Assembly: GCF_029193575.1 (NCBI RefSeq)
Contig: NZ_JARGCS010000029.1
Span: 35,699 to 99,698, forward strand
Length of the DNA: 64,000 nt
DNA from: Pseudomonas entomophila
GTDB lineage: Bacteria; Pseudomonadota; Gammaproteobacteria; Pseudomonadales; Pseudomonadaceae
Direction: 5' to 3'
In this document: one piece after another, positions 45,915-57,993 of the stretch
Layout of the letters: each line of letters starts with the position of its first letter
Numbering within the stretch: position 1 is the stretch's first letter
Notes under the pieces: generated by a model
Told to the model about the DNA's origin: nothing
The model's input: only the letters and a program-made list of their open reading frames with translations
The model's database searches: none
Position numbers and translations under genes: made by a program

Positions 45915-46937
45915 ATGGCAACCATCAAAGACGTCGCGGCACTTGCGGGCATTTCCTACACCACGGTGTCCCATGTGCTGAACAAGACCCGGCCGGTCAG
46001 CGAGCATGTGCGCCTGAAGGTCGAGGCGGCCATCGCCGAGCTGGACTACGTGCCCAGCGCCGTGGCCCGCTCGCTCAAGGCGCGCAGCACCGCGACCATC
46101 GGCCTGCTGGTGCCCAACAACGTCAACCCGTACTTCGCCGAGCTGGCCCGGGGCATCGAGGATGGCTGCGAGCGCAACGGCTACTGCGTGATTCTGTGCA
46201 ACTCCGACGACAACCCGAAGAAGCAGCGCAGCTACCTGCGCGTGCTGCTGGAAAAACGCATCGACGGCCTGGTGGTCGCTTCGGTGGGCGAAGACCGTGA
46301 CCTGCTGGAAAGCCTGGCCAACGTGCGCACCCCCATGGTCATCGTCGACCGCGCCCTGGACGGCGTGGACGCCGACCTGGTGCGCATAGACCACCAGCAG
46401 GGCGCCTACCTCGCCACCCGCCACCTGCTCGAACTCGGCCACCGCGACATCGCCTGCATCGGTGGCCCGGTGGAGACCGGTGTGAGTCAACTGCGTGTGG
46501 CGGGTTTCCGTCGCGCCATGGCTGAAGCCGGCCTGAGCGTGGCCGAAGACCGAGTGCTGCACAGCGACTTCACCAGCCCCGGCGGCCATGCTGCGGCGGC
46601 GCGCCTGCTCGACGGCAAGCGGCCCACGGCGATCTTCGCCGGCAACGACATGATCGGATTTGGCGCATTGCGTGCCGCCGCCGAACGCAATATCGACGTG
46701 CCTGGCCAGTTGTCGGTGATCGGGTTCGACGATATCGAACTCAGCCGCTACGTCTACCCGCCGCTGACCACCGTCGGCCAGTCGATCCGTGAGCTGGGCG
46801 AGAGCGCTGCGGAACTGCTGCTGTCGCGTATCGCCTCACCTAACCATGGCGCAGCCGAGCAACGCATCGTCGCGCCGCGTATCGTGCTGCGCGAGTCCAC
46901 CGGGCCGCGCCCGGACCTGTTCAATGATTACCGTTAA
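45915..46937 (+). CDS. rbsR: LacI-family regulator RbsR
   Basis: A 340-residue repressor. The helix-turn-helix is TIKDVAALAGISYTTVSHVLNKTRPVS (residues about 3-29); the hinge region and ligand-binding core (about 60-330, with GLLVPNNVNPYFAELARGIE) follow. It probably represses rbs transcription at the palindrome 42341 and is released by ribose. Position inside the operon, between transport and kinase genes, gives autoregulation. The ATG at 45915 gives the standard N-terminus. Confidence 0.94.
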   Translation: MATIKDVAALAGISYTTVSHVLNKTRPVSEHVRLKVEAAIAELDYVPSAVARSLKARSTATIGLLVPNNVNPYFAELARGIEDGCERNGYCVILCNSDDNPKKQRSYLRVLLEKRIDGLVVASVGEDRDLLESLANVRTPMVIVDRALDGVDADLVRIDHQQGAYLATRHLLELGHRDIACIGGPVETGVSQLRVAGFRRAMAEAGLSVAEDRVLHSDFTSPGGHAAAARLLDGKRPTAIFAGNDMIGFGALRAAAERNIDVPGQLSVIGFDDIELSRYVYPPLTTVGQSIRELGESAAELLLSRIASPNHGAAEQRIVAPRIVLRESTGPRPDLFNDYR

Positions 46938-46946
46938 GGAATACCC

Positions 46947-47855
46947 ATGCATGCCAAGGTCGTAGTGGTCGGCAGCCTCAACATGGACCTGGTGGCCCGC
47001 GCCGAGCGCCTGCCGCGAGGCGGCGAGACGCTCGCCGGCGACAGTTTCTTCACCGTGCCCGGTGGCAAGGGCGCCAACCAGGCCGTGGCTGCCGCGCGTC
47101 TGGGCGCCAGTGTGGCGATGGTCGGCAGCGTCGGCGACGATGCCTACGGCCAGCAGCTGCGCCAGGCGCTCGACGTGGAGGGCATCGATTGCCAGGCGGT
47201 GAGCGTCTGCCCGGGCGTGTCCAGCGGCGTGGCGCTGATCGTGGTGGATGCCGCGAGCCAGAACGCCATCGTCATCATTCCGGGTGGCAACGGCCTGCTA
47301 ACGCCGCAAAGCGTGGAGCGTTTCGATGCGTTGTTGCAGAACGCCGAAGTGATCATCTGCCAGCTGGAAGTGCCGCCGGCTACCGTCGCCTGGACGCTGG
47401 CCCGTGGTCGCGAGTTGGGCAAGACCGTGATCCTCAACCCGGCGCCGGCCAGCGGCCCGCTGCCAGCCGAGTGGTTCGCGCATATCGACTACCTGATTCC
47501 CAATGAAAGCGAAGCCGAGGCGCTCACCGGGCTGCCGGTCCATGACATGGACAGCGCCCGCCGCGCCGCCGAGCAGCTGCGCGCGTGGGGCGCCGGCAAG
47601 GTGATCGTCACCCTGGGTGCCCAGGGCGCATTGTTCGTCAGTGAAAGCGGCAGCCAGCACTTCCCGGCCACACCGGTGAAGCCGCTGGACACCACCGCTG
47701 CCGGCGATACCTTCGTCGGCGGTTTCGCCGCAGGCTTGGCGCGGGGGCTGGAGGAGGGCGAGGCGATCGTCTGTGGTCAGCGCGCCGCAGCGATTTCCGT
47801 CACTCGCGCCGGCGCCCAGCCGTCGATCCCGTACCTGGCGGAGTTGGCCGAATGA
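46947..47855 (+). CDS. rbsK: Ribokinase
   Basis: A 302-residue PfkB-family sugar kinase making ribose-5-phosphate. Visible are [21 protein letters not shown] and [16 protein letters not shown] near the N-terminus and the catalytic [17 protein letters not shown] with the general-base Asp. Its stop overlaps the rbsD start (ATGA). Confidence 0.95.
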   Translation: MHAKVVVVGSLNMDLVARAERLPRGGETLAGDSFFTVPGGKGANQAVAAARLGASVAMVGSVGDDAYGQQLRQALDVEGIDCQAVSVCPGVSSGVALIVVDAASQNAIVIIPGGNGLLTPQSVERFDALLQNAEVIICQLEVPPATVAWTLARGRELGKTVILNPAPASGPLPAEWFAHIDYLIPNESEAEALTGLPVHDMDSARRAAEQLRAWGAGKVIVTLGAQGALFVSESGSQHFPATPVKPLDTTAAGDTFVGGFAAGLARGLEEGEAIVCGQRAAAISVTRAGAQPSIPYLAELAE

Positions 47856-48256
47856 AGAAGACCGCACTGCTCAATATCGCCCTGTCGCGCACCATCGCCG
47901 GCCTCGGGCATGGCGACATCCTGGTGATCGGCGACGCCGGGTTGCCGGTGCCGCCGGGCGTCGAACTGATCGACCTGGCGTTGACGCCGGGGGTGCCGGA
48001 TTTCGCCAGTGTGCTGCGCGTGGTGCTCAGCGAGATGCAGGTGGAGCGGCACGTGCTGGCCGAGGAGATCTTCCAGGTGGCGCCACCGGCCCTGGTTGAG
48101 GTCGAGGCGCTGCAGGCCTCGGGATTGCTCGGTGAGCGGCAACGGCTGCATCACAATGAGTTCAAGGAGTTGACCCGGCGGGCCAAGGTCGTGGTGCGCA
48201 CCGGGGAATGCAAGCCGTACAGCAATATCGCGTTGGTTGCGGGCGTTACGTTTTAG
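47852..48256 (+). CDS. rbsD: D-ribose pyranase
   Basis: A 134-residue mutarotase that interconverts pyranose and furanose forms of ribose so RbsK can act. The catalytic His20 lies in TIAGLGHGD; the C-terminal [19 protein letters not shown] is conserved. It ends the rbs operon; an REP element follows. Confidence 0.94.
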   Translation: MKKTALLNIALSRTIAGLGHGDILVIGDAGLPVPPGVELIDLALTPGVPDFASVLRVVLSEMQVERHVLAEEIFQVAPPALVEVEALQASGLLGERQRLHHNEFKELTRRAKVVVRTGECKPYSNIALVAGVTF

Positions 48257-48280
48257 TTGGCGTTGTGGGTGTTCGTGCTG

Positions 48281-48347
48281 CCCTGTCGCGGGGCACGCCC
48301 GCTCCTACAGGTACGGCGCCGCTCCTGAGAATTTGCCCGGCGATTGG
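48281..48347. repeat. Degenerate REP pair
   Basis: GTCGCGGGGCACGCCCGCTCCTACAGG matches the REP unit with one change; a weaker inverted half (CTCCTGAGAATTTGCCCGGCGA) follows. It lies between rbsD and the nucleoside hydrolase gene. Confidence 0.72.
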
Positions 48348-48415
48348 GCCGGCATGAACACCCTCAACGGCAATTGATCCACCCAAATCCCAATAAGAAT
48401 GAAAAGGAGTGCTCG

Positions 48416-49435
48416 ATGTTGATCAAGACCGCCAAACGTTTGCTACAGGGAGTCGTCATCATGTCCACCTTGGCCGCAGCCGCCGTGCACGCCGCCCCGC
48501 GGGACCTGATCATCGACACCGACCCGGGCGCCGACGATGTAGTCGCGCTGTTCCTGGCCATGGCCTCTCCCGATGAGCTGAAGATCCGCGCCATCACCAC
48601 CGTCGCCGGCAACGTGCGCCTGGACAAGACCTCGCGCAACGCCCGCCTGGCCCGTGAGTGGGCCGGCCGCGAGGACATCCCGGTCTACGCAGGCGCCGGT
48701 CGCCCACTGGTGCGTGCGCCGATCTACGCCGCCGACGTCCACGGCGAAGAGGGCCTGACCGGCGTCCCCGTGCACGAGCCCAAGCAGGGCCTGGCCAAGG
48801 GCAACGCCGTGCAGTACCTGGTCGACACCCTGGGTGCCGCCGAACCCCACAGCATCACCATCGCCATGCTCGGCCCACAGACCAACCTGGCCCTGGCGTT
48901 GATCCAGCAGCCGGACATCGTCAAGGGCATCAAGGAAGTGGTGATCATGGGGGGGGCCCACTTCAACGGTGGCAACATCACCCCGGTAGCCGAATTCAAC
49001 CTGTTCGCCGACCCGCACGCCGCCGAAGTGGTGCTGGCCAGCGGCGTCAAGCTGACTTACCTGCCGCTGGACGTGACCCACAAGGTCATCACCAGCGACG
49101 CCCGCCTCAAGCAGCTGGCCGACGTCAACAACGGCGCCAGCAAGAAGGTCGTGGACATTCTCAACGCGTACATCAAGTACGACATGGACAAGTACGGCAT
49201 GTCAGGCGGCCCAGTGCACGACGCCACCGTCATTGCCTACCTGCTCAAGCCCGAGCTGTTCAGCGGCCGGCAGATCCACATGACCGTCGACAGCCGCGAA
49301 GGCCCGACCTTCGCCCAGACCGTCGCCGACTGGTATGGCGTGCTCAAGCAGCCGGCCAACGTGATGTGGATCGAGAACGGCGATGCCCAGGGCTTCTTCG
49401 ACCTGCTCAGTGCGCGTCTGGCTCGATTGAAATAG
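48416..49435 (+). CDS. Periplasmic inosine-uridine-type nucleoside hydrolase
   Basis: A 339-residue nucleoside hydrolase with a signal peptide (about 1-26, ending VHA), so it is exported. The Ca-binding motif DTDPGADDVVAL (35-46) is the family hallmark, together with MLGPQTNLALAL and IMGGAHFNGGN in the middle. It splits ribonucleosides into base and ribose. Placed directly after rbsBACRKD, it probably releases ribose in the periplasm for RbsB. The ATG at 48416 has AAGGAG seven bases upstream and gives a full signal peptide. Confidence 0.9.
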   Translation: MLIKTAKRLLQGVVIMSTLAAAAVHAAPRDLIIDTDPGADDVVALFLAMASPDELKIRAITTVAGNVRLDKTSRNARLAREWAGREDIPVYAGAGRPLVRAPIYAADVHGEEGLTGVPVHEPKQGLAKGNAVQYLVDTLGAAEPHSITIAMLGPQTNLALALIQQPDIVKGIKEVVIMGGAHFNGGNITPVAEFNLFADPHAAEVVLASGVKLTYLPLDVTHKVITSDARLKQLADVNNGASKKVVDILNAYIKYDMDKYGMSGGPVHDATVIAYLLKPELFSGRQIHMTVDSREGPTFAQTVADWYGVLKQPANVMWIENGDAQGFFDLLSARLARLK

Positions 49436-49619
49436 CGTCGTGTGGCGCGTAGCGCTCGAACACCTGTTCGATGAAGCTGCGCGCCGCCTCGCTGCCGCGG
49501 TCGCGCACCAGCAGGTCGATGGCGATCAGCAGCAGCTCCTCGGGTGTGCCTGGGCTGTAGGCGCTCTGGCCCTCGGCCCATTTCACCTTGATGTCGGCGT
49601 CGATACTGTGGCTGCTCAT
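49407..49619 (-). CDS. Small hypothetical protein
   Basis: A 70-residue soluble protein (MSSHSIDADIKVKWAEG..., then EELLLIAIDLLVRDRGSEAARSFIEQVFERY) with two likely helices. I do not recognise a family. It overlaps the 3' end of the nucleoside hydrolase gene by 29 bases on the opposite strand. No good ribosome-binding site is visible; coding potential is moderate. Confidence 0.58.
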   Translation of the reverse strand: MSSHSIDADIKVKWAEGQSAYSPGTPEELLLIAIDLLVRDRGSEAARSFIEQVFERYAPHDAISIEPDAH

Positions 49620-49907
49620 GAAAGGTACTCGCTGCGGGCCCGGACTTGCGGTCGAACACCGCTCCTGGCGTTCGCAGCGGAGGCGAGGCGCGCTCCACTT
49701 CTTCGAAGTAAATCATGCCTTTGCGGCGGTCGCCCTGCGACTTAAGCATAAGCAGCGCGCCCGGTCTAACCAACGGTGCGGTGCAAAATTCCGACACGAT
49801 TGCCTTTGGCCTCGCTGCGCTGCTTCAGGCAGACTTGAGCGGTTTTGCAACAAACTGTTAGTGGAGCGGTCGCATAAGGCAGTTCCCAAAGTCGATTAGG
49901 AGGATTC

Positions 49908-50231
49908 ATGTTCCGTACCCGCGCTTCCCTGGCGACCCTGCTGGTGGCTGCTGTCTTGGCTGGTTGCAGCACTGGCGGCTCTTCGGCTGGCGGTAGCGCC
50001 GCGCCGTCCGCCCCGGCTGGCGGTGATGGCCGTTGCACTGCCAGTGGCGCCGACTTCGCCGTCGGCAAGCAGGGCACTCCGGAGCTGCTCGAGCAAGCCC
50101 GCAAGGCCAGCGGTGCGCAGATGGCGCGCATCCTCCATCCGCATGACGTGGTCACCCTGGAATACCGCTCCGAGCGTCTGAACCTGAACGTGGACGAGCA
50201 GGGCAAGGTTAGCCGCGTCAACTGCGGTTGA
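49908..50231 (+). CDS. Lipoprotein of the I78 peptidase-inhibitor family
   Basis: A 107-residue lipoprotein: lipobox LAGC (Cys at about 20), a Gly/Ser/Ala linker, then a domain matching family I78: RCTASGADFAVGKQGTPELLEQARKASGAQMARIL, then VTLEYRSERLNLNVDEQGKVSRVNCG with the paired Cys. I78 proteins inhibit serine peptidases such as subtilisin-like enzymes; here it would guard the envelope. GGAGG lies just before the ATG. A terminator follows. Confidence 0.86.
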   Translation: MFRTRASLATLLVAAVLAGCSTGGSSAGGSAAPSAPAGGDGRCTASGADFAVGKQGTPELLEQARKASGAQMARILHPHDVVTLEYRSERLNLNVDEQGKVSRVNCG

Positions 50232-50280
50232 TGCTGGGGGTAGGGTGGCAGTGCCGGCCCTATCGCCAAACCCCGCCCAT

Positions 50281-50311
50281 AAAAAACCCGCCGATTAAGG
50301 CGGGTTTTTTT
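50281..50311. terminator. Bidirectional terminator between I78 lipoprotein and cold-shock genes
   Basis: AAAAAACCCGCC and GGCGGGTTTTTTT with a GATTAA loop; works on both strands for the convergent genes. Confidence 0.92.
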
Positions 50312-50326
50312 GCAACTGAATCCGAA

Positions 50327-50539
50327 TTACTCCGGACGAACCTGTGCAGCCTGCATGCCCTTCTGGCCGCGCTCGGCAACGAAGGAAACAGTCTGGCCTT
50401 CTTTCAGGCTCTTGAAGCCGTCGGACTCGATGGCCTTGAAGTGTACGAACAGGTCGTCGCCGCCGCCTGCTGGGGTGATGAAGCCGTAGCCTTTTTCATC
50501 ATTGAACCATTTGACGGTGCCTTGTTGGCGATTGGACAT
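50327..50539 (-). CDS. Cold-shock-domain protein (CspA/CapB-like)
   Basis: A 70-residue five-stranded RNA/DNA-binding protein with RNP1 KGYGFITP (16-23) and RNP2 DLFVHFKAI (29-37). The 163-base region upstream up to the next gene is long for this genome, consistent with the long regulated leaders of csp mRNAs. It may act as an RNA chaperone in cold or at low growth rate; which paralogue it is cannot be told. Confidence 0.93.
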   Translation of the reverse strand: MSNRQQGTVKWFNDEKGYGFITPAGGGDDLFVHFKAIESDGFKSLKEGQTVSFVAERGQKGMQAAQVRPE

Positions 50540-50702
50540 GGGGTGACTCTCCAGAAACGTTATTTATTCGAAGTGCAATGTTGCCGAGGCTACGCAGCAC
50601 CGGCGACATCATAGTCTAATTCTGCGGATGTAGCGCTCTTTACCTTAGCCGGATACTGATCCAGCGCAAAGAATGCACGGATCGCCCTGCATTGGGGAGG
50701 CG

Positions 50703-51005
50703 TTACTTGGGCTTGCAGGCAGCACTCACGGCCGCCTGGGCCCGCTGCATCAGCTTGGCGTCAACGCCGTCCTTGCTGTCCAGGTCCTGGATCTCCTTGT
50801 CGGTGAAATTCTTTTTGATGGCATCGGCACCGCATTTGCAGTGCATATTGGCCGTCTTGGCGTCGACGCCTTGCCCAGAGGCCACTTGGATGCATTGATC
50901 CATGTAGGCGCCTTCCTTGCCGGCCGGGAAATTGCCAGCCGTGGCCGTCACCGGCAGCAGCAGGGCCCCTGCGGCGGCCAGGGCCAGAAGAGACTGAAGT
51001 CGCAT
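50703..51005 (-). CDS. Small secreted Cys-containing protein
   Basis: A 100-residue protein with signal peptide (about 1-23, ending ATA) and a mature part with four Cys, in DQCIQVA and MHCKCGADAI and near the C-terminus SAACKPK. The CKC pair with spaced cysteines could hold disulfides. I do not recognise a family. The ATG at 51005 follows AAGGAG. Function unknown. Confidence 0.68.
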   Translation of the reverse strand: MRLQSLLALAAAGALLLPVTATAGNFPAGKEGAYMDQCIQVASGQGVDAKTANMHCKCGADAIKKNFTDKEIQDLDSKDGVDAKLMQRAQAAVSAACKPK

Positions 51006-51331
51006 AACCAGACACTCCTTGGGTTAGGTCTCATCAAGAGTAGGTTGCTTCAGAAGGTCTGATAGGAAATTTTCCGCACAAGTTCACCCCTCGCGCGTAA
51101 ATTCCAAATATTTCTGCCGGCCGCGCAACCCGCGTGCTAGCATGCCCGGCTTGCAGCTCACCACTCGAAGCTCGCAACTTTTCCAGTCACTCTGGTTCGT
51201 CCCTGCATGGTCGAAAGGCTTCTGCCACTGTGAGGCAGGCTTTCCCCCGGGAAAGGCAGGTCGGATCTTGTACTGGCTCATCCCAACCCACGTGACCTTT
51301 GGTAGGGGTCACCACTAGGAGAGGAGGCGCC
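51006..51331. other. Gene-free stretch upstream of thrS
   Basis: About 325 bases. It contains a short perfect hairpin (CTTTCCC / GGGAAAG at 51240-51255) and, at its right end, the strong GGAGAGGAGG site of thrS. The promoters of thrS and of the divergent small secreted protein should be here; I cannot fix them. No leader peptide rich in Thr codons is visible. Confidence 0.5.
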
Positions 51332-53254
51332 ATGCCCACCATTACTCTTCCCGATGGCAGTCAACGTTCGTTCGACAACGCCGTTACCGTTGCCGAAGTC
51401 GCCGCATCCATTGGTGCGGGCCTCGCCAAGGCCACCCTGGCCGGCAAGGTCGACGGCAAGCTGGTCGACGCCTGCGACCTGATCGACCACGATGCCACCC
51501 TGCAGATCATCACCCCTAAAGATGAAGAGGGACTGGAGATCATCCGTCACTCGTGCGCCCACCTGATCGGCCACGCGGTGAAGCAGTTGTACCCGACCGC
51601 CAAGATGGTGATCGGCCCGGTGATCGACGAAGGCTTCTATTACGATATCGCCTACGAGCGTCCTTTCACCCCCGACGACCTCGCCGCCATCGAACAGCGC
51701 ATGAATCAGCTGATCGAAAAGGACTACGACGTCATCAAGAAAATGACCCCGCGTGCCGAGGTCATCGACGTGTTCACCACCCGTGGCGAAGACTACAAGC
51801 TGCGCCTGGTCGAGGACATGCCGAACGAGCAGGCCATGGGCCTGTATTACCACGAAGAATACGTCGACATGTGCCGTGGCCCGCACGTGCCGAATACCCG
51901 CTTCCTCAAGGCGTTCAAGCTGACCAAGCTGTCTGGCGCCTACTGGCGCGGCGATGCCAAGAACGAGCAGTTGCAGCGCGTCTACGGCACCGCCTGGGCC
52001 GACAAGAAGCAACTGGCCGCCTACATCCAGCGCATCGAAGAAGCCGAGAAACGCGACCACCGCAAGATCGGCAAGCAGCTCGACCTCTTCCACCTGCAGG
52101 AAGAAGCCCCGGGCATGGTGTTCTGGCACGCCAACGGCTGGACCATCTACCAGGTGCTCGAGCAGTACATGCGCAAGGTCCAGCGCGAGAATGGCTATCT
52201 CGAGATCAAGACCCCGCAGGTCGTCGACCGTATCCTCTGGGAGCGCTCCGGCCACTGGTCTAACTACGCCGAGAACATGTTCACCACTTCGTCGGAAAGC
52301 CGCGACTTCGCGGTAAAGCCGATGAACTGCCCGTGCCACGTGCAGGTGTTCAACCAGGGCCTGAAGTCGTACCGCGACCTGCCGCTGCGCCTGGCCGAGT
52401 TCGGTGCTTGCCACCGTAACGAGCCGTCCGGCGCGCTGCATGGCATCATGCGTGTGCGTGGCTTCGTGCAGGATGATGCGCACATCTTCTGCACCGAAGA
52501 ACAGGTGAAGAAGGAAGCTGCCGACTTCATCAAGCTGACGCTCGACGTGTACAAGGACTTCGGGTTCACCGACGTGGCCATGAAGCTGTCGACCCGTCCG
52601 GCCAAGCGCGTGGGTTCCGAAGAGTTGTGGGACCGCGCCGAAGGCGCTTTGGCCGACGCTTTGAACGAGTCCGGCCTGGAGTGGGAATACCAGCCAGGCG
52701 AGGGCGCGTTCTACGGCCCGAAGATCGAGTTCACCCTGCGCGACTGCCTCGGCCGTAACTGGCAGTGCGGCACCCTGCAGTACGATCCGAACCTGCCGGA
52801 ACGTCTCGATGCCAGCTATATCGCCGAAGATAACAACCGTAAGCGCCCGGTCATGCTGCATCGCGCGATCCTCGGTTCGTTCGAGCGCTTCATCGGCATG
52901 CTGATCGAGCACTACGCCGGTGTGTTCCCAGCTTGGCTGGCCCCGACCCAGGCGGTGATCATGAACATCACCGACAAGCAGGCCGATTTCGCCCTCGAGG
53001 TGGAAAAATCCCTGAACGGTAGCGGTTTCCGTGCCAAGTCTGACTTGAGAAATGAGAAGATCGGCTTTAAAATCCGCGAGCATACTTTGCTCAAGGTCCC
53101 GTACCTTTTGGTTATAGGGGATCGCGAAGTCGAAACGCAGACCGTCGCCGTACGCACTCGTGAAGGCAAAGACCTCGGCTCCATGCCTGTCTCCCAATTC
53201 ACCCAACTGCTCACTGACGCAGTGGCACAGCGCGGTCGCCTAGAATCGGAGTAA
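51332..53254 (+). CDS. thrS: Threonyl-tRNA synthetase
   Basis: A 640-residue class II synthetase. N-terminal TGS domain (about 1-61), editing domain with HSCAHL and ...[11 protein letters not shown] (about 65-225), catalytic core (about 245-535) with class II motifs [10 protein letters not shown] and [34 protein letters not shown], and C-terminal anticodon-binding domain (about 540-640). The ATG at 51332 has GGAGAGGAGG six bases upstream. It heads the thrS-infC-rpmI-rplT cluster. Confidence 0.97.
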   Translation: MPTITLPDGSQRSFDNAVTVAEVAASIGAGLAKATLAGKVDGKLVDACDLIDHDATLQIITPKDEEGLEIIRHSCAHLIGHAVKQLYPTAKMVIGPVIDEGFYYDIAYERPFTPDDLAAIEQRMNQLIEKDYDVIKKMTPRAEVIDVFTTRGEDYKLRLVEDMPNEQAMGLYYHEEYVDMCRGPHVPNTRFLKAFKLTKLSGAYWRGDAKNEQLQRVYGTAWADKKQLAAYIQRIEEAEKRDHRKIGKQLDLFHLQEEAPGMVFWHANGWTIYQVLEQYMRKVQRENGYLEIKTPQVVDRILWERSGHWSNYAENMFTTSSESRDFAVKPMNCPCHVQVFNQGLKSYRDLPLRLAEFGACHRNEPSGALHGIMRVRGFVQDDAHIFCTEEQVKKEAADFIKLTLDVYKDFGFTDVAMKLSTRPAKRVGSEELWDRAEGALADALNESGLEWEYQPGEGAFYGPKIEFTLRDCLGRNWQCGTLQYDPNLPERLDASYIAEDNNRKRPVMLHRAILGSFERFIGMLIEHYAGVFPAWLAPTQAVIMNITDKQADFALEVEKSLNGSGFRAKSDLRNEKIGFKIREHTLLKVPYLLVIGDREVETQTVAVRTREGKDLGSMPVSQFTQLLTDAVAQRGRLESE

Positions 53255-53259
53255 TGACT

Positions 53260-53805
53260 ATTAAGCGTGAAATGAGAAACGATAAACGAACTGCACCGAA
53301 GGCCCCGATCAACGAGAATATCTCGGCACGCGAGGTTCGGTTAATTGGCGCTGACGGCGAGCAGATTGGCATCGTCTCGATTGATGAAGCGCTGCGAATC
53401 GCTGATGAAGCGAAGCTGGATCTGGTAGAGATCTCTGCCGACGCGCAACCGCCCGTCTGCAAAGTCATGGACTACGGCAAGCACCTCTTCGAGAAGAAGA
53501 AGCAGGCCAACGAAGCCAAGAAAAATCAGAAGCAGATCCAGATCAAGGAAATCAAGTTTCGTCCAGGGACGGAGGAAGGGGATTACCAGGTAAAACTACG
53601 CAACCTGGTACGTTTCCTAAGCGATGGGGACAAGGCCAAGATCTCTCTGAGATTCCGCGGTCGTGAGATGGCCCACCAGGAGCTGGGGATGGAACTGCTG
53701 AAGCGGGTCGAAACCGACCTCGCCGAATACGGTACCGTCGAACAGCATCCTAAGATGGAAGGACGCCAGCTTATGATGGTCATCGCCCCCAAAAAGAAGA
53801 AATAA
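53260..53805 (+). CDS. infC: Translation initiation factor IF-3 (rare ATT start)
   Basis: A 181-residue IF-3. N-terminal domain (about 1-75, [16 protein letters not shown]), lysine-rich linker ([14 protein letters not shown]) and C-terminal domain (about 90-181). I chose ATT at 53260 because GGAG ends eight bases before it; the ATG at 53254 overlaps the thrS stop and is only two bases from that GGAG. A non-AUG start is the known autocontrol device of infC: IF-3 itself rejects such starts. The alternative ATG start would add two residues. Confidence 0.9.
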   Translation: MKREMRNDKRTAPKAPINENISAREVRLIGADGEQIGIVSIDEALRIADEAKLDLVEISADAQPPVCKVMDYGKHLFEKKKQANEAKKNQKQIQIKEIKFRPGTEEGDYQVKLRNLVRFLSDGDKAKISLRFRGREMAHQELGMELLKRVETDLAEYGTVEQHPKMEGRQLMMVIAPKKKK

Positions 53806-53865
53806 CCTCCCGGGCACGGCAGGCCTGATGGTTATGTGTAATTTTATCGAATGCGGAGTTCCAAC

Positions 53866-54060
53866 ATGCCAAAAATGAAAACCAAGAGCGGTGCTGCGAA
53901 GCGTTTCCTGAAAACGGCTTCCGGCTTCAAGCACAAGCACGCTTTCAAGAGCCACATCCTGACCAAAATGTCGACCAAGCGTAAGCGTCAACTGCGTGGT
54001 AGCAGCCTGCTGCACCCGTCCGACGTGGCAAAAGTCGAGCGCATGCTGCGCGTACGTTAA
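53866..54060 (+). CDS. rpmI: Ribosomal protein bL35
   Basis: A 64-residue basic ribosomal protein; [30 protein letters not shown] is typical. GGAG lies seven bases before the ATG. It lies between infC and rplT, the conserved order; in E. coli L20 represses rpmI-rplT translation. Confidence 0.96.
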   Translation: MPKMKTKSGAAKRFLKTASGFKHKHAFKSHILTKMSTKRKRQLRGSSLLHPSDVAKVERMLRVR

Positions 54061-54088
54061 TTCTGGTCAACGATAGAGGAAGTTACTC

Positions 54089-55572
<1,484 letters not shown>

Positions 55573-55607
55573 GCCGAACCCGACGCAACTTTCAGGAGAA
55601 GAACAGC

Positions 55608-57989
55608 ATGAAATTCAGTGAACAGTGGCTGCGCGGTTGGGTAAACCCGCAAGTCTCCCGTGACGACCTGGTCGCCCGCCTGTCCATGGCCGGCCTGGAA
55701 GTCGACAGCGTAACCCCCGCTGCAGGCCAGTTCAGCGGCATCGTAGTGGGCGAGATCCTCGCCACCGAACAGCACCCGGACGCCGACAAGCTGCGTGTGT
55801 GCCAGGTCGGCAACGGCCAGGAAACCTTCCAGGTGGTCTGCGGCGCCCCCAACGCGCGCCCCGGCATCAAGATCCCGTTCGCCATGATCGGTGCCGAGCT
55901 GCCGGGCGACTTCAAGATCAAGAAGGCCAAGCTGCGCGGCGTCGAGTCGTTCGGCATGCTCTGCTCGGCCGCCGAGCTGCAGATCAGTGAAGAGAACGAC
56001 GGCCTGCTGGAACTGGCCAGCGACGCTCCGGTAGGGCAGGACATCCGCCAGTACCTGAACCTCGACGACGCCAGCATCGAGATCGGCCTGACCCCGAACC
56101 GCGGCGACTGCCTGTCCATCGCCGGCTTGGCTCGCGACGTCGGCGCCCTGTACGACGTACCGGTCACCCGTCCGACCGTGCCAGCGGTACCGGCCGCCCA
56201 CGATGAAGTGCGCCCGGTCGACGTGTCGGCCTCGACCGCCTGCCCACGCTACCTGGGCCGCGTGATTCGCAATGTCGACCTGAGCAAGCCAACCCCGCTG
56301 TGGATGGTCGAGCGCCTGCGCCGCAGCGACGTGCGTAGCATCGACGCCGCCGTCGACATCACCAACTACGTGATGCTCGAACTCGGCCAGCCGATGCACG
56401 CCTTCGACCTGGCGGAAATCAACGGCGGCATCCGCGTGCGCATGGCCGAGGAGGGCGAAAAACTGGTCCTGCTCGATGGCCAGGAAGTCGCCTTGCGTGC
56501 CGACACCCTGGTGATCGCCGACCACACCCGTGCCCTGGCCATCGCCGGCGTCATGGGCGGCGAGCACAGCGGCGTGAACACCGAGAAGACCCGCGACCTG
56601 TTCCTCGAAAGCGCTTTCTTCGAGCCTGTCTCGGTCGCTGGCAAGGCCCGTTCCTACGGCCTGCACACCGACGCCTCGCACCGCTACGAGCGCGGCGTCG
56701 ATTCGCAACTGGCCCGCGAAGCCATGGAGCGCGCCACCGCGCTGCTGCTGGAGATCGTCGGCGGCGAAGCCGGCCCGATCGTCGAGGCGGTCAGCGAAGC
56801 GCACCTGCCCAAGGTCGCTCCGGTCACCCTGCGTGCAGAGCGCATCAGCCAGATGCTCGGCATGGACATGGACCCTGCGCAAGTCGAGCAACTGCTCAAC
56901 GCCCTGGGCCTGGCCACCACGGCCAGTGGGGCAGGGCAGTGGACCGTCGAAGTCCCTAGCCACCGCTTCGACATCAGCCTGGAAGTCGACCTGATCGAAG
57001 AACTGGCGCGCCTGTACGGCTACAACCGCCTGCCGGTCCGTTACCCGCAAGCCCGCCTGGCCCCGAAAGCTCGCCCGGAAGCCCGTGCCGAGCTGCCGAC
57101 CCTGCGTCGTCTGCTGGTTGCCCGCGGCTACCAGGAAGCCATCACCTACAGCTTCATCGACCCGAAACTGTTCGAGCTGTTCAGCCCGGGCGTCGAGCCG
57201 CTGCTGCTGGCCAACCCGATCTCCAACGACATGGCCGCCATGCGCGCGTCGTTGTGGCCGGGCCTGGTCAAGGCGCTGCAGCACAACCTCAACCGCCAGC
57301 AAGACCGCGTGCGCCTGTTCGAGAGCGGCCTGCGCTTCGTCGGCCAACTGGGCGACCTCAAGCAACAGCCGATGCTCGCCGGTGTGGTCAGCGGAAGCCG
57401 CCTGCCTGAAGGTTGGGCCAACGGCCGCGACGGCGTCGACTTCTTCGACGTCAAGGCCGACGTCGAAGCCCTGCTGGGCTACGCTGGCGCCCTGGGCGAA
57501 TTCACCTTCAGCGCTGGCAAGCACCCGGCCCTGCACCCCGGCCAGACCGCTCGCATCGAGCGTGATGGCAAGGAAGTCGGCTACCTCGGCGCCCTCCACC
57601 CGGAGCTCGCCAAGGCCCTTGGCCTGGAGCGCCCGGTGTTCGTCTTCGAGCTGGTCTTGGGTGAAGTGGTCGATGGCAGCCTGCCGAAGTTCAGCGAACT
57701 GTCCAAGTTCCCGGAAACGAGGCGTGACCTGGCTTTGATCGCAGGACGTGATGTTGCTTCTAGCTCGGTTCTTGAAGTAATTCGTGACAATGCAGGCGAA
57801 TGGCTCACAGACCTCAGGCTGTTTGATGTCTACCAGGGTAAAGGCATTGATCCTGATAGAAAAAGCCTGGCCGTCGGCTTGACCTGGCAGCATCCATCGC
57901 GCACTCTTAACGACGATGAGGTGAACACTACCCTGCAAAATATCCTCACCTCGCTTGAACAAAGGTTGAACACCACGTTAAGGAAATAA
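55608..57989 (+). CDS. pheT: Phenylalanyl-tRNA synthetase beta subunit
   Basis: A 793-residue subunit with the N-terminal tRNA-binding OB fold (about 40-150, [17 protein letters not shown]), the B3/B4 editing domain, the B5 domain and a C-terminal ferredoxin-like anticodon-binding domain (about 700-793, [17 protein letters not shown]). GGAG lies 12 bases before the ATG. It precedes ihfA by four bases. Confidence 0.97.
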   Translation: MKFSEQWLRGWVNPQVSRDDLVARLSMAGLEVDSVTPAAGQFSGIVVGEILATEQHPDADKLRVCQVGNGQETFQVVCGAPNARPGIKIPFAMIGAELPGDFKIKKAKLRGVESFGMLCSAAELQISEENDGLLELASDAPVGQDIRQYLNLDDASIEIGLTPNRGDCLSIAGLARDVGALYDVPVTRPTVPAVPAAHDEVRPVDVSASTACPRYLGRVIRNVDLSKPTPLWMVERLRRSDVRSIDAAVDITNYVMLELGQPMHAFDLAEINGGIRVRMAEEGEKLVLLDGQEVALRADTLVIADHTRALAIAGVMGGEHSGVNTEKTRDLFLESAFFEPVSVAGKARSYGLHTDASHRYERGVDSQLAREAMERATALLLEIVGGEAGPIVEAVSEAHLPKVAPVTLRAERISQMLGMDMDPAQVEQLLNALGLATTASGAGQWTVEVPSHRFDISLEVDLIEELARLYGYNRLPVRYPQARLAPKARPEARAELPTLRRLLVARGYQEAITYSFIDPKLFELFSPGVEPLLLANPISNDMAAMRASLWPGLVKALQHNLNRQQDRVRLFESGLRFVGQLGDLKQQPMLAGVVSGSRLPEGWANGRDGVDFFDVKADVEALLGYAGALGEFTFSAGKHPALHPGQTARIERDGKEVGYLGALHPELAKALGLERPVFVFELVLGEVVDGSLPKFSELSKFPETRRDLALIAGRDVASSSVLEVIRDNAGEWLTDLRLFDVYQGKGIDPDRKSLAVGLTWQHPSRTLNDDEVNTTLQNILTSLEQRLNTTLRK

Positions 57990-57993
57990 CGGT

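Noticed and set aside
51278..53206. A 642-codon minus-strand frame opposite thrS
   Set aside because: It runs antisense to thrS; composition is Val/Leu/Asp/His-biased as expected from the reverse of GC-rich codons.
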